A stretch of DNA of 64,000 nucleotides from Lepidostoma basale (GCA_022606425.2 JAHDVF020000989.1:496001-560000); one strand, 5' to 3'. Shown: positions 9,209-19,811, counted from the first letter of the stretch. Program-made: numbers and translations. Notes: generated by a model from the letters alone, not told the origin.

Positions 9209-10424
9209 GTAACAAAATTTTACATATTAAGTCAATTCGTTATTATTTTGTAAGGAGTTTTACATCATTGTTCAAGAAACAATAACACGTCACTTAATCT
9301 AGGGGACTGGAGCGAAGTTCTAGGTAATAAATAAGAGTTTAACCTATTCGCATCGGTAGCCGTCACATCACGTGTATAATTTGTTAACCGTTAACATTGG
9401 TAGCCGTAATATATCGTTTTGCGACATTGCGGTACTCGTTGTGACCTATTGTAAGAATTTCGAACCACAATTGACTCCAATACTTACTTACATCTATCCT
9501 TTACAGAAATCTGTAAAGAAAGTAAATTAAATGTGTTATACTTCGTCATAATTACGGTTTATATGTGCGCTTGTCGGTAAATCACGTCTGTGAAGTATCC
9601 CATCGGCCGCCATTATACTATATTTGTTTGTCCTGCGTCGTGCGCATTTGATTTTCGACGTTTCGTTGTGTATTATATGTTATTTATTACAAATATCTCT
9701 TATTTATTATAAATTGTGAAAAATTCTACTTTTTATTTTGTTTTGCGAGAATTTATTAGAGAAATATTTTTTTATAAATTTCTATTAAAAGATTTTGAAT
9801 TATCAGTGTGTATTAATACCTATATAAAGTGCTTTTTTATTCATTATCTGATAGCAAAAGGATAACTGAACAAATACATTATGCGAAAATAGCCCCGGTT
9901 AGTACATTTATTATTCAAATATAAGTTTTTAACAATTTTTTTTATTAGAAATTAAATAATTGACCGAGCCGTAAGGAAAAGGTCAAAAGATGGAACGTAT
10001 TGAAAAAGTTCGAAACTTCTCAAGTAACAGTTTATTACTTGAGCAATCTTATTTAATTCGTGTCTTTCACATAGAGGTCAACTCAATTTTATTATGAGAT
10101 ATCCTAACACTTATTAATTGCCATGTCGTCTATTGTATTGGAGAAAAGAGATATTTTAAGGCAGGGGTCTGAAGGGTGGAAGAAAGAATATTGAATTAAT
10201 GATTTATGTTGATCATTGCGAAGGCACGACATTAGGAAATTAATCAAATTGATGGTCTGGTGACCAAGGGCAAGCTTTTGTATTAAAATCGACAATTCGT
10301 GAAAAAAGTTTTTTGTTATTAAGAAATGACCGGTATTCCCAGACTAACCATATCTATTCAATAGGGGTGAGATAAAATAGAATATTTAATTTTGTTGTAA
10401 AATAAATCATAAATTTTTGTTTGG
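9209..10424 (+). other. Start of the 13.6-kb intron; mostly unassigned sequence
   Basis: Contains no coding stretch I can support. Around 9335-9440 two related phrases about CATCGGTAGCCGT / CATTGGTAGCCGT occur in tandem. CpG-containing sequence at 9590-9670 (CCATCGGCCGCCATTATAC, GCGTCGTGCGC) may be a regulatory element or old repeat. Confidence 0.4.
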
Positions 10425-10745
10425 ATACTGGATTTTACCCATTGCGGGTTAACCATTTAAGGATTAACTGTATCTCAATAGAGACGAAGATGTAAATTGT
10501 TTTTGGAAACAGAATCTGCTTAATGCTTACATCTAATCTTAATAGATGGCTCTAGTGTAGATTGAACTAAAATATGTGAAGTGTTGTCGGACGTGGTGTT
10601 CGTAAGAAGGGCAGAATGGGGAATGTCGTATTACATAAGGCGATCGCTTAACCCAACCAATGACAGGTCATAAGTCCTGTAAATGCCTCGACCACCATAT
10701 TCTGTTTCCAAAAACAATTTACATCTTCGTCTCTATTGAAATCAT
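10425..10745. repeat. Foldback element, subfamily 2
   Basis: Left arm: TGTATCTCAATAGAGACGAA with GATGTAAATTGTTTTTGGAAAC. Right arm (10695-10745): the reverse complement, ending GTCTCTATTG. The arms are separated by a GGAATGTCGTATTACATAAG..GACAGGTCATAAG region. The GTTTTTGGAAACAGAAT variant distinguishes it from the main family and is also seen at 17700-17735. Confidence 0.75.
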
Positions 10746-10847
10746 AAATGTATTATTGACATTTTTAACCACGCAAAAAAAACAAGTTATTAACTGTTAA
10801 AACTTATAACACTGTTATGATATCACAATTTTTATAATTCACTTTTT

Positions 10848-10901
10848 GAGTGTCACGACAGCTGTTTCGTCAACCGATGTTGGCATCGTCAGATGATACA
10901 A
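10848..10901 (-). ncRNA. Hammerhead ribozyme-like motif with paired stem I
   Basis: Minus strand: GTATCAT, CTGACGA (10892-10886), stem II around GCCAAC/GGTTGAC, GAAA, the palindromic CAGCTG stem III, UC, then GTGACAC. GTATCAT and GTGACAC pair in six of seven positions (two U-G or A-U closing pairs included), which gives a real stem I. All core residues are canonical (position 7 is variable). This is the most complete motif in the window. Confidence 0.72.
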
Positions 10902-10934
10902 ATATTGTTTTGTTTATATTAAGTATTATATAAT

Positions 10935-11285
10935 ATCCTATCTTCTTCTCTGGTCTCAATCTAAAGATTGGTCTGAAGCAAGGCGACGCATTTCCTCTTC
11001 CACTCCACTCGGTCCTCGGCAACTCTCTTCAACCCCGCATAAGAGATGCAGTCCATATCTCCCAAATCTGGTCTAGGTACTCCTGGCGAGGTCGTCCTCT
11101 GCCAATCGATCCCTCGACCATTCCCTCCAATACATCATGCAGGAAACATTCGTGTCGCAACACATGACCAATCTCGCGCGCCTCTCCTCTATGGTGTTCA
11201 ACATGTGCCTATTATCTTCAACTCTGATGAGAACCTCCTCATTTGTAACGTGGTCCCTCCATGAAACATGAACACATTTCATATC
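10935..11285 (-). mobile_element. LINE RT C-terminal fragment (LINE-B-like 2)
   Basis: Encodes HVSWRDHVTNEEVLIRVEDN..LNTIEERRARLV, then a frameshifted ECFLHDVLEGMVEG..GRGRPRQE block and a 3' region containing AGACCAATCTTTAGATTGAG. The same 3' end recurs at 38288-38472. The order (HTNEEVLxR..GH..EGxxEGxxGxGRPR) is typical of the post-RT domain of insect RTE-like LINEs. Confidence 0.7.
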
Positions 11286-11289
11286 TTCT

Positions 11290-12065
11290 TCTTCTTCTTC
11301 AAGTGCCCTGTCGAGTCCCCCCAACGTTGGCGATCACCTCGGCGAACCTGTCCCTGTTCTGCGCCGCTCGGAACAGCTCCTCAACACTTCGGATGCCGGT
11401 CCACTCCCTCACGTTTCGCAGCCAGGACATTTGTCTCCTTCCGGGCCCTCGGCGTCCCTCAATTTTTCCCTCCAATATCAGTTGGAGAAGGTGGTACTTT
11501 TCCCCACGCAGTATATGACCCAGATATGAGATCTTTCGAACCTTGATAGTTGATAACAATTCCCTGTCAACTCTAGCTCGCCTCAGGACTTCGGTATTGG
11601 TAACCATGTCTGTCCAGGGAATTCTGAGCATTCGGCGATGGAGCCACATTTCAAATGCTTCCAGTCTGTTCATTGTGTTAACTTTCAGGGTCCAAGTTTC
11701 ACACCCGTACAATAAAACAGACCACACATAGCATTTGATCATCCTCTGGCGGAGTTTCAAGTTTACGTTATCATTACAGAAGAGTGATTTCATTTTATTA
11801 AACGTAGCGTTTGTTGCCTCAATTCTGCATTTTATCTCTACATCTAGGTCAAGAGATTGCGTTAGTATGCTGCCGAGGTATTTAAATTTTTCCACCCTTT
11901 CAACGTTACGGCCGTTCAAATGCAATACTGACCCACTGTAGTCAAGCCGTCCGAATGTCATCCATTTGGTTTTACTGACATTTATTGTTAGCCCCAATCT
12001 TTCACCGGACTCGTCAACAAGATTAAGGAGGTCCTGAAGATTGCTGACACTTTCAGCTAATAAAA
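11290..12065 (-). mobile_element. LINE-B 3' half, 232-codon open frame
   Basis: The frame 11997-11299 starts just after the RT catalytic box. It reads GLTINVSKTKWMTFGR, LNGRNVERVEKFKYLGSILT, the LLYGCETWTLK motif, MVTNTEVLRRARVDRELLST, KISYLGHILRGEKYHLLQLI, GKIEGRRGPGRRQMSWLRNV and ends VIANVGGTRQGT. These are conserved segments 8-9 and the thumb/C-terminal region of non-LTR reverse transcriptases. The catalytic F/YADD, the endonuclease and everything 5' are missing; the reading becomes uncertain beyond 12030. The 3' side has an (AAG)n tail at 11283-11295. It lies between two inverted hammerhead-like motifs. Confidence 0.85.
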
Positions 12066-12221
12066 CAGTATTTCATATCTAATGATTGTTTTTTCCCACC
12101 TTTGTTATATTTGTTTGTAAAATTGTCAACCGATTTCACATACTTAAAATTAACCCTGACTAATTACATAATTTTTTTTTGGCCTATATATAGTAAATCT
12201 TTCAGTTGGTTTCCTAAAATG

Positions 12222-12276
12222 TTTGTAATACCTGATGATGCCAACATCTGTTGGCGAAACAGCTGCCGCGACACTC
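12222..12276 (+). ncRNA. Hammerhead-like motif, inverted partner of 10848-10901
   Basis: CTGATGA (12232-12238), a perfect 7-bp stem II GCCAACA/TGTTGGC, GAAA and CAGCTG, but CC replaces the UC cleavage dinucleotide and stem I has decayed. Flanks (ACACTCAAAAAGTTGTGATA and GTGTTATAA) are the reverse complement of the left end near 10805-10860, so the two bracket a 1.4-kb inverted-ended unit. Confidence 0.6.
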
Positions 12277-12309
12277 AAAAAGTTGTGATAGAAGCAGTGT
12301 TATAAATTT

Positions 12310-12990
12310 GCAAGTTTTAAATCAGTTTCTAGAGTCATGATTTAGTTTCCTGTAAATTAATAAATTATTTGAAAAAATGTATGTATCTTGTATGTTTTAA
12401 TGTAAATGTGTTCTTATTTTTTCATGCTTTCGACAGTGAAAATAATTGGTAAGAGACAATTTTAATGTATATTTTATTTTTCAAAAATTTTCATTTAAAT
12501 TTTTTAAAAAGAGTTAAAAAAACAATATACTTATGTCATCTCAACTTGTTATTCTAGGGAGTTAATCGATTTGTGCACGTTTAATCGAACGTCACATATC
12601 ACACTCCGCTGCCATCTATGTATCTACAAAAGCTTTAATATAATACGTCATTTCTTTGCGCCTGACAGATTATGTTACGCAATCAGCTTAACACCTCAAC
12701 AAACTAGGTTATTGGTCGCATGTGTGGTATTAGAATTTATTTCAAAGCTGCATCATGAGTACATAAGAGGCCCACCACACACCCGAAACTAGTATGGGAC
12801 TCACCGGCGCCCTTTCTTACTAGGCCTGTCTCCTGTCCGTGCGGGAATGACTTTAACTTATATTATATTTTGGAACGGAGTAAAGCAAAAGAGATTTCAG
12901 GCCACATTCAATCTTCTGACTCTAAACAGAAAATCAAACAATCAATCAACAATGATGCTAAAGCCCATCATAGGGCATTTAGGTTTGTAA
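12310..12990. other. AT-rich intronic sequence
   Basis: No coding or repeat family is identified with confidence. GCTGCCATCTATGTATCTAC near 12610 resembles the CCATCTATG motif seen in the foldback family, and 12770-12860 (CACACACCCGAAACTAGTATG..CCGTGCGGGAATGACTTTAA) looks like a decayed R1-like 3' end. Confidence 0.35.
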
Positions 12991-12994
12991 CACC

Positions 12995-13190
12995 TATTGC
13001 CCTACAGTTCCCCTCCACACCATCCGTCCACCTCAGTTTTGGTCTTCCCACGCTTCGCTTTCCATCTGGTCATGTATTGAGAATCTTTCCATGGATTTGG
13101 TCTTCTTCTATTCGCTGGAGGTGTCCCAACCATACAAGACTATGTATTTTTATAAACCTCACTATGTTGGGCTTAAATAACTCTTGATTA
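12995..13190 (-). mobile_element. LINE RT C-terminal fragment
   Basis: Minus-strand reading in broken frames gives LVWLGHLQRIEED..KRSVGRPKLRWTDGVEG-like sequence. This is the usual GHxxR..GRPxxRW module found at the end of insect RTE-like polyproteins. It is too short to assign to a family. Confidence 0.55.
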
Positions 13191-13224
13191 TACCTCAATA
13201 TGCACACTCCACCTTCACAGAGAG

Positions 13225-13690
13225 GCCCAATTATCTACTTTTTCTTCTTCTTATTCTTAGTGTAGGCCTAGTGGCCTGTTTCTTTAGAAGAATTGGCCTC
13301 CTGCGAAGTTGACTTCCAGCTGTCGATCCATCTCTTTGGTGGTCTGCCCGGGGGGTCGTCTACCATGAGGCTGGCCGTGTAACACAATGAATGGGAGTCT
13401 GGATGGATCCATCTCCTCACGTGTGCATACCAGTATCTTCTCCTTTGCCTTCACCACCTAACGACATCTTCGACCTCGCATATCTCCCTTATCCGTGTAT
13501 TCCTTATCCCCTTTTGCAGTGTCATGCCAGATATATATCTAAGCATCTTCATTTCTGACACTCTGAGCGCGTTTTTTGTGATTGTGGTGTCCGCTTTGCA
13601 CTCGATCCCATATGTCATGATAGGTCGCACATAAGTTTTATAAATTCCCACTTTGCTGCTTATCTTCATGTCAGGGTTTTTCCAAATTGA
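13225..13690 (-). mobile_element. LINE-E RT C-terminus
   Basis: Minus-strand frame 13669-13451 reads MKISSKVGIYKTYVRPIMTY, GIECKADTTITKNALRVSEM, KMLRYISGMTLQKGIRNTRI, REICEVEDVVRW. It continues frameshifted through WHVHMRRMDPSRLP-like sequence to a PPGRPPKRWID-like block and a CTACACTAAGAATAAGAAGA tail. It corresponds to the post-catalytic RT region of LINE-E. Confidence 0.78.
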
Positions 13691-13721
13691 ATTCTTTAAG
13701 CATCCTGAAATGACCGCAGCC

Positions 13722-14172
13722 TTATAATAATAATAATAATAATATGCTAACTTTTAAAGCGCCGTTTTTGTGATGTAGTCACCTCAAGGGCGCATTAAGA
13801 CGTGTTTTAAATCTAAAAATCTAAATGTGACCGCTTAAAAAGCGATCGGTTTAAAAGTATAGTAAAAAAAGTATAAATGTTTAACTTGGGTATGAAATAT
13901 GAAAAAGATGGGTTTTCAATTTAGATCTGAAATCTGTCGGATCATATATGCATCTAAGGTGTGAAGGGAGATTGTTCCAAGCTGATGGACCGGCTACCGC
14001 GAACGCTCGATCCCCGAAATTTGTACTGGGGCAACGCTTCGGCTCAACTAACTTCCTATTGCTGAGGAGTTCGCTGAGCGAAGTGTGGATTTCCTTGAAT
14101 TTAGGCTGTCCGTTATACAGAGCTCAGATATATAACTTGGTGCCATTCCATGTAGCGCTTTGAAAACTGTCC
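13722..14172 (-). mobile_element. CR1/Jockey-like LINE 3' end with (ATT)n tail
   Basis: Minus-strand reading gives FKALHGMAPSYISELC, then FGDRAFAVAGPSAWNNLP with SHLRCIYDPTDFRSKLKTHL and FHISYPS. These are hallmarks of CR1/Jockey-group C-termini (APxYL, R-x-AFSVAGPxxWNSLP, FKxxLKTxLF). The 3' region has AAATCTAAAAATCTAAA.. and CCTTGAGGTGACTAC, then (ATT)n at 13722-13742. The copy at 42235-42765 is the plus-strand relative. Confidence 0.8.
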
Positions 14173-14424
14173 AGCAGAGTTTATACTGGATTGTTTACTT
14201 TCTCTTGTTTACTTTCCCCATCACTTCACACGGTAGATCCGTTTTCCCACACAAGTCCACACCCAGATATCTAGATTTTTCCGCCCGTTACACTGAAACA
14301 CCCCCTACAGACACCCTACATCCAACCTGAGCTCGAGAGAATACCATAATCTTGGTCTTTGCTACTGATATGATCATATTGTATTTTTTTTCCAAAATAC
14401 GAGTATGTTTCTGTGAATCTCAAA

Positions 14425-14850
14425 CTGTCTTTGGTCTAATGTAGAATACACGTGACAATAGAATGGCGATATATTAGTTACCTATCACATGTCATGGGAA
14501 TCATTACATCAGCTTATCAGTTTATTTATTTACTAAAAGATATTACGAACATATTTATATTATAAGGCATATTTGAGAACAAAAACACATGATTCTAGTT
14601 TAGGAAGACAAACTAAAGTCAAGAGTATTTGTCTTCTGAACGCACTTGCATTTCTATGAAAGATCTCGATCTCCGAGGTAATCATTTTCAAAAGACTGAA
14701 TTGCTCTTCCCACCGGCATTACTAGAGGCAGATTGGTTCTTGCGGCTGGCAGAAAGAACTATCAATGATGCAAAAACCATAATAGTTATACCCTTTACAT
14801 CGATTAGATTTGTGCTTCAATGATGTAAAGAGCGATTCAACAAAATAATA
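14425..14850 (+). mobile_element. SINE-T copy interrupted by unrelated sequence
   Basis: The body (CTGTCTTTGGTCTAATGTAG..ACGTGACAATAGAATGGCGA..CCTATCACATGTCATG) lies at 14425-14510. The SINE 3' end (TACCCTTTACATCGATTAGA..AATGATGTAAAGAGCGATTC, then AATAATAATAATT) lies at 14785-14850. Sequence between about 14515 and 14735 is not SINE and may be an insertion or rearrangement. Confidence 0.65.
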
Positions 14851-14879
14851 ATAATTATGAAACAGTTGGTACTTGTGGT

Positions 14880-15295
14880 CTTGAAACTGTTACATTGTCC
14901 AAACAAAATGCTGAGAAACTACGAGTGATCCAAAGAGCCATGGAAAGAGCCATGTTAGGAATAAGCCTAAGAGACAGAGTCAGAAACGATACGAAGAGAG
15001 AAAAAACAAAGGTCACTGACATCATCCACCGGGTGGGGACTCTAAAATGGCAATGGGCAGGTCACGTAGCCAGAAGCTCAGATGAAAAATGCACAAGAAG
15101 ACTGCTGACTTGGTGACCGTGGACGGCAAAGAGAAGTGCAGGGCGAACGCAACTACGGTGGAAGGATGATCTGAACAGACACGTCGGGATAACCTGGACG
15201 CAGTTTGCACAGGACAGAGTGACATGGAAGCTAATAGAGGAGGCCTTAGTTCAGGAGTGGACGGGAATAGGCTGAGGAAGAAGAAGAAGAAGAAG
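14880..15295 (+). mobile_element. LINE-C RT C-terminus with (GAA)n tail
   Basis: Reads SKQNAEKLRVIQRAMERAML, GISLRDRVRNDTKREKTKVT, DIIHRVGTLKWQWAGHVARS, then frameshifted through KRSAGRTQLRWKDDLNRHVG to LIEEALVQEWTGIG and an (AAG)n tail at 15270-15295. Only the last 130 or so codons of the RT ORF are present. Confidence 0.82.
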
Positions 15296-15633
15296 ACGAA
15301 ACATCTAATTTCTTTTACCGGTTCTTATTAAAAATTAGAATTAGAATTTCACGCTCCTCTAAAACACAATGAGAATAAGCAATTATCATCACAGAACAAC
15401 GTTTCATTAGCGCAGTGGAGGCAATAATAAGGAAATTTTCTCTTAAATGAAAACTGTTTCGCAATAACAATGCTTAGTATTAATTCCCACGTAGTAATTA
15501 TGCCACGGCTGTTTACGCCAGATGTCAGTATCGAGTCTTCACAACAAGCCAAAATTATTTTGTATTATTGTTTCATTTTACAAATACGTATTATATTTTT
15601 ACATAAAATTATAACATATATATATATATTTTT

Positions 15634-15945
15634 TTTTTAATTGTATCTCAATAGAGACGAAGACGTAAACTGGAAACTGAACATGGATGATCAAGGTGTT
15701 TACAGGACTTATGACCTGTCATTGGTTGGGTTAAGCGCACACTTTATGTAATTACAACATTCCCCATTCCACCTTTGTTATTTGTGATCATGCATGACAA
15801 ATTTTTGGAAGATGTATATATACTTCAAAATCCATATTTATCTTCACGTGGCAGTTTCAGTCAGCCATCTATGTAGATTTGGTTGCACTAATGAATTTTT
15901 TCAAGAATTAACCTATACAACCGACCCACTAATATAACATATATT
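15634..15945 (+). repeat. Foldback family, single-arm copy
   Basis: Starts TTGTATCTCAATAGAGACGA and follows the family order to GGCAGTTTCAGTCAGCCATC and AACCGACCCACTAA. There is no inverted right arm here. A short (TA)n lies immediately upstream. Confidence 0.75.
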
Positions 15946-16009
15946 TATAACATATATTTTATTCCACTCTAAAAGTGTTCCAAATTTAAGCATTTAAGAA
16001 TTTTAGTAA

Positions 16010-16728
16010 ACTAACTAACTTACGAACTAACCATCACGCCGTCTCCCCGAAGGGGTAGGCAGAAAAAATGGACTGCCACACTTTTCTTTCCTGACATATT
16101 TCTCTCGATTCCTCAACATTCATACATCGTGTCATGCACGCGCGTCGATTTCTCTGACTCCTCACATGGCCGACATTCAATATTTGATTTATTTGATCGT
16201 GCCACGTTTTCCTCGGTCTTCCTCTATTTCTGGTTCCATTTACATCATTAACATATAATTTTTACCATTCTTTCTTCATTCATTCTTTCCATATGTCCAA
16301 ACCATCTTAATGATCCTTTCATTATTTTGTTCATGACACCATCATTCGCACCGCATTCACTTCTTATATTTTCATTCGACACTCTATCATACACAGAAAA
16401 TCCACACATTCTTCTAAGAGATCTCATTTGCATTTATTCTACTTTCATCCTTCTTTTGCCAGTTCCATGCTTCGCTTCCATACATAAGGGTCGGTAGAAG
16501 AACACCATTGTGCACTGCCATTCTAGTTTTTTTTGATAGGTTTTTGTTTGCGATGACAACTTTAAGTACACCATTCACTTTGTTGCCTGCCTCAACCCTT
16601 CTTTCAATATCCCTCTCCACCTAAATACACGAACTCAACTACTTGCTCTAAATTTTCACCATTCACGCTAATGTTGCAGACTGTCGTGGTTTCTTCCTTT
16701 TCAAAAAGGAAGAAATATTTGAGTAAAA
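16010..16728 (-). mobile_element. LINE-A 3' part, long 5'-truncated copy
   Basis: Minus-strand frames recover EKEETTTVCNISVNGENLEQ near 16725-16650, then ERRVEAGNKVNGVLKVVIAN, KKTRMAVHNGVLLPTLMYGS, EAWNWQKKDESRIN (16620-16414) and RMCGFSVYDRVSNENIRSEC, KGSLRWFGHMERMNEERMVK (16433-16248). The RPRKTWHDQ block and a decayed TTAG tail follow. At least three frameshifts are present. The copy starts just after the RT catalytic box. Confidence 0.85.
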
Positions 16729-17221
16729 TTATTTAATTCAGTTATTTATTTTAAAGATCATTGTAGCGTGAAAAAAATACAACAATTTAGATAGAAAGTT
16801 TCGTTAAAGGAGGAATAAGTAGTAAAAGTTTACCGTGTTAACTTTTTCAATGAAAACTTTAACAATGTAAAGCTTTTAAAGCAGATTTTATTAATAAAGA
16901 GTTTTTGCATCGGCAATTTAATTTAGGCATCTGGTTAGGCGATGTTTTTCTAGATAGAGAAAATACTTTAAGATTATAATAGTCGATAAAAAAAATTGTT
17001 TTAAAACTTTATGGATTTTGAAAGTGCTACCCGTTGGCATTACTATGAACAACAAAGGATAATAACAAGTGAGAATCAGTGCAAAAGAAAGCGTTATAAA
17101 CTAATTAAGGATTATTTACGTCTTTGAGCGTCCTGCCCCAACCGTGGGGCTATAGAATACATGGGCACATAATAATGATATCTGAAGGTTAAGTTAAATC
17201 AAAATAAATAAATTTGTTGTT
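16729..17221. other. Unassigned AT-rich intronic sequence
   Basis: No gene, SINE or LINE motif recognised. CGTCCTGCCCCAACCGTGGG at about 17127 is a short GC-richer island. Confidence 0.35.
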
Positions 17222-17612
17222 AACTGGTCCAAGTTTGGCATATAGATAGGAGTGACATCTCCAGTCGGCTTCTAACAATGCGCTAATGGCGGTAGCCTTT
17301 CACATTGTGTTAAAAAGATGTTCTGCTTAATGCTTAATAAAACACAAATCTTCATAGATGGCGTTAGTATGTGGATTGTATAAACTTCCACGTAAAGAGT
17401 AGTCTTGGAGATTAACATACTCGTATATACAACTTCTAAAAAGTTTGACAGACATGGTGATCATAAGAAGGAAGATGGAATGGGGAATGTTGTATTACAT
17501 AAAGCGTGCGCTTAATCCAACCAGCGACAGGTCATAAGTCCTGTAAACACCTTGATCAACCATATTCTATTTCCAATTTGCATCTTCGTCTCTATTGAGA
17601 TACAATTAATTT
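17222..17612 (-). repeat. Foldback family copy, reverse orientation
   Basis: Reads as the reverse complement of the family: ACATCTCCAGTCGGCTTC, GCGCTAATGGCGGTAGCC, CATCTTCATAGATGG-type motif, GGAATGGGGAATGTTGTA, GACAGGTCATAAGTCC and terminal GTCTCTATTGAGATACAATT. Confidence 0.75.
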
Positions 17613-17639
17613 TTAAATAAATTTGTATTTATTTTTAAT

Positions 17640-18010
17640 GTATACAAATACTTGTAGATAAATATTGGATGTTTACCCATTGCGGGTTAATAATTTTTTT
17701 AAAGAAGATGTAAATTTTTTTGGAAACAGAATATCCTAGTCGAGGCGTTTACAGGACTTATGACCTGTCATTGGTTGGGTTAAGCGATTACATTATGTTA
17801 ACAACATTCCCCATTCTTACGACCACTACGTCTGACAAGTTTTTAGAACTTGTATATATGGTACTATTTTTAAATAACTTTTTATTTTTAGGTCAATCTA
17901 CACTAGCCCCATCTATGAAGATTATTTGTAATCTACTAGACTACTTTATGCTGTTTTCAAAAAAATTTACATCTTTGTCTCTTTTGAGATACAATTAATC
18001 CTTAAAAAAA
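17640..18010 (+). repeat. Foldback family copy, subfamily 2
   Basis: Begins with the TATACAAATACTTGTAGATA outer motif and TTTACCCATTGCGGGTTAA, and carries the TTTTTTTGGAAACAGAATA variant. It ends with an inverted ACATCTTTGTCTCTTTTGAG. It lies back-to-back with the copy at 17222-17612. Confidence 0.7.
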
Positions 18011-18135
18011 ATTGAATTTGTTATAATATTTCCATTTTTATGATTAATACGAATGAAAACACCTCTTTACAAGAATTTTACTTTAAACAAAATTATAATA
18101 CACTTTTAGTAATTTGTCCACTTTATTAAGTAAGT

Positions 18136-18180
18136 AACGCTAACTGGTTTCGCTCCCGTCGGAGCTTCGTCAGGGTGAGA
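18136..18180 (-). ncRNA. Hammerhead ribozyme-like motif (GCTC stem family)
   Basis: Minus strand: CTGACGA (18173-18167), stem II GCTCCGACGGGAGC (GCUCC/GGAGC), GAAA, then CCAGTTAG. The core is canonical. Stem III is imperfect compared with the CCGG palindrome of relatives, and stem I is weak. The related motif at 21380 has the same stem II base. Confidence 0.6.
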
Positions 18181-18224
18181 GAATAAACTAAATATAAAAT
18201 CAGAGAACAACCTATGAAAAAAAT

Positions 18225-18420
18225 ATATATTATGTGGAGTGGAGGAAGCGTGGGGGTAGGAGAAAGTGGGCTGATTATGTATTCCCTATATTGGAATACA
18301 TAATCAGCCTCCGAGACTCGTCCTCGTGGAAGACTTAAAAGATGGAAGGACAGGCTACAGGAGGAGAGACCTCTGAATAACAGACCATACAGGTCTACAG
18401 TAAGGAAGAAGAAGAAAAAT
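18225..18420 (+). mobile_element. LINE-E 3' end
   Basis: AATCAGCCTCCGAGACTCGT, CCTCGTGGAAGACTTAAAAG, ATGGAAGGACAGGCTACAGG and the GACCATACAGGTCTACAGTA..AAGAAGAAG tail match the 3' end at 41060-41190 and 46855-46990. The preceding GTGGAGGAAGCGTGGGG is from a different source. Confidence 0.65.
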
Positions 18421-18554
18421 ATAAATACTGGTTTCAATTTCGTTTTGCCTTACGAGGGCATTCTCAAAGTTTGAGTGAAAAAAAATTGAATTTTTTTTTG
18501 TGTTTTTACGCGTAAATAAAAATTAGTTTAAAATCGATCAAACATTCAGTTTTA

Positions 18555-18895
18555 CATTATACTAGCGGACCCAATAGACGTTGTTTTGCCCGAACGTTGG
18601 ATTGCCTGCTACTAGCTGGTTCAGAAAAACTTTTTTCGAAATTCGTTTTTTCGATAAACTATCTACTAAATAATGTTTAAATTCATTCACTCTTGACTCT
18701 GACCTGGTTTCTTTAACTTGCATTGTCAGAAGGTCAATTATTCATGAAGTTCCCAGAAGTTTTAACGGTCACCTATCGGGTCTAAATTCTAAACTATTCA
18801 GGGACCCACTCAAACACACCCAAAAAATTCCATCAAAATCGGTCCAGCCGTTTAAGAGAAGTTCAACAATGGGTTGTTTTTTTTGAGGTTTGGTT
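18555..18895 (+). repeat. Dispersed repeat with ACTAGCGGACCC terminus
   Basis: Begins ACTAGCGGACCCAATAGACG and contains AAAATCGGTCCAGCCGTTTA, a phrase common in dispersed insect repeats. Its start is the inverse of GGGTCGGCTAGT at 60452-60463, suggesting an element with short inverted ends. No intact coding. Confidence 0.45.
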
Positions 18896-18979
18896 TTAAA
18901 ATTAGCAACATTGTTTATATAGACTTTTAATTTAGCAGTTGACAGTTGATTTGTAGTCAGTGCGTTTTGCCATTTTACC

Positions 18980-19260
18980 ATGAATAGACTGACGTCAGAA
19001 CAGCGCTTGCAAATTGTAAAATTTGTTTTGAAAATTATGGTTCCGTTCGCCAAACTTATCGTGCACTACGTCCTTTTTCGGTCAACATTATCGTACATCC
19101 GAGCAAGTTATTCGGAAGACCGTGGATCGTTTTCGCACCACGTACACTCTAGTGGATAATACGCATCCACAAAGACGACAATTGTCGAAAATTGGACTTC
19201 ACAATTGCGCTTCATTCGAGTAAGCCGTGGCGCTCATATGCCCGAAATCATATTTAAACA
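18980..19260 (+). mobile_element. Mariner-like transposase relic, internally deleted
   Basis: ATG at 18980 opens MNRLTSEQRLQIVKF, then frameshifts into readings like SVRQTYRALRPFFGQHYRTS, EQVIRKTVDRFRTTYTLVD. This is the N-terminal helix-turn-helix of mariner-type transposases. It is followed after a short stretch by SRGAHMPEIIFK, which resembles the C-terminus of the same proteins, so most of the DDE domain has been deleted. Inactive. Confidence 0.7.
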
Positions 19261-19394
19261 TAAAGGCATAAAATTTCGGATTAAATAAAGCCAATATCAT
19301 AGACATTAACATTATTTTAATGTGTTTTTCATTTTGAATATGTATTGAATACCTCTAAAAACACCCTATTCATATACCCATACAGAAGAATTAC

Positions 19395-19810
19395 ATCTTC
19401 TCCTTCTTCGTCAGCCTTCATCGGTCCTTTGCTGGACATAGGCCTTTTCCCTACCTTTCTACTCGTCTCTATTTTCTGCCAGCTGCATCAACATTCCCCC
19501 ACGGCAGCAATGTCGTCGGCCCACCTTTTTTGCGGCCTGCCGACACTTATCTTATTTTCCAATGGTCTCCACCTTATTATTTTCTGGGTCCATCTATCCT
19601 CACTTTGTCTCGCCACATGACTTGCCCATTGCCACTTCAGTCTAATCTCCTCATTTTTGGTTTTATCTCGAAGACTGATGCCGAGCATATGTCTTTCCAT
19701 GGAATGCTGCGTGACTCTTAATTTCTCTACATTTCTCTTGGTGAGGGTCATAGTCTCCATCTCATAAGTCATCACCAGCAGTATGCACGAATCGTAGACT
19801 TTTCTAAACT
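19395..19810 (-). mobile_element. LINE-C RT C-terminus
   Basis: Minus-strand frame 19775-19488 reads MMTYEMETMTLTKRNVEKLR, VTQHSMERHMLGISLRDKTK, NEEIRLKWQWASHVARQSED, RWTQKIIRWRPLE, ISVGRPQKRWADDIAAVGEC. It continues to a DRDEWK-like 3' end and an AAGGCTGACGAAGAAGG tail. Same family as 14880-15295 and 38775-39310. Confidence 0.82.
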
Positions 19811-19811
19811 A

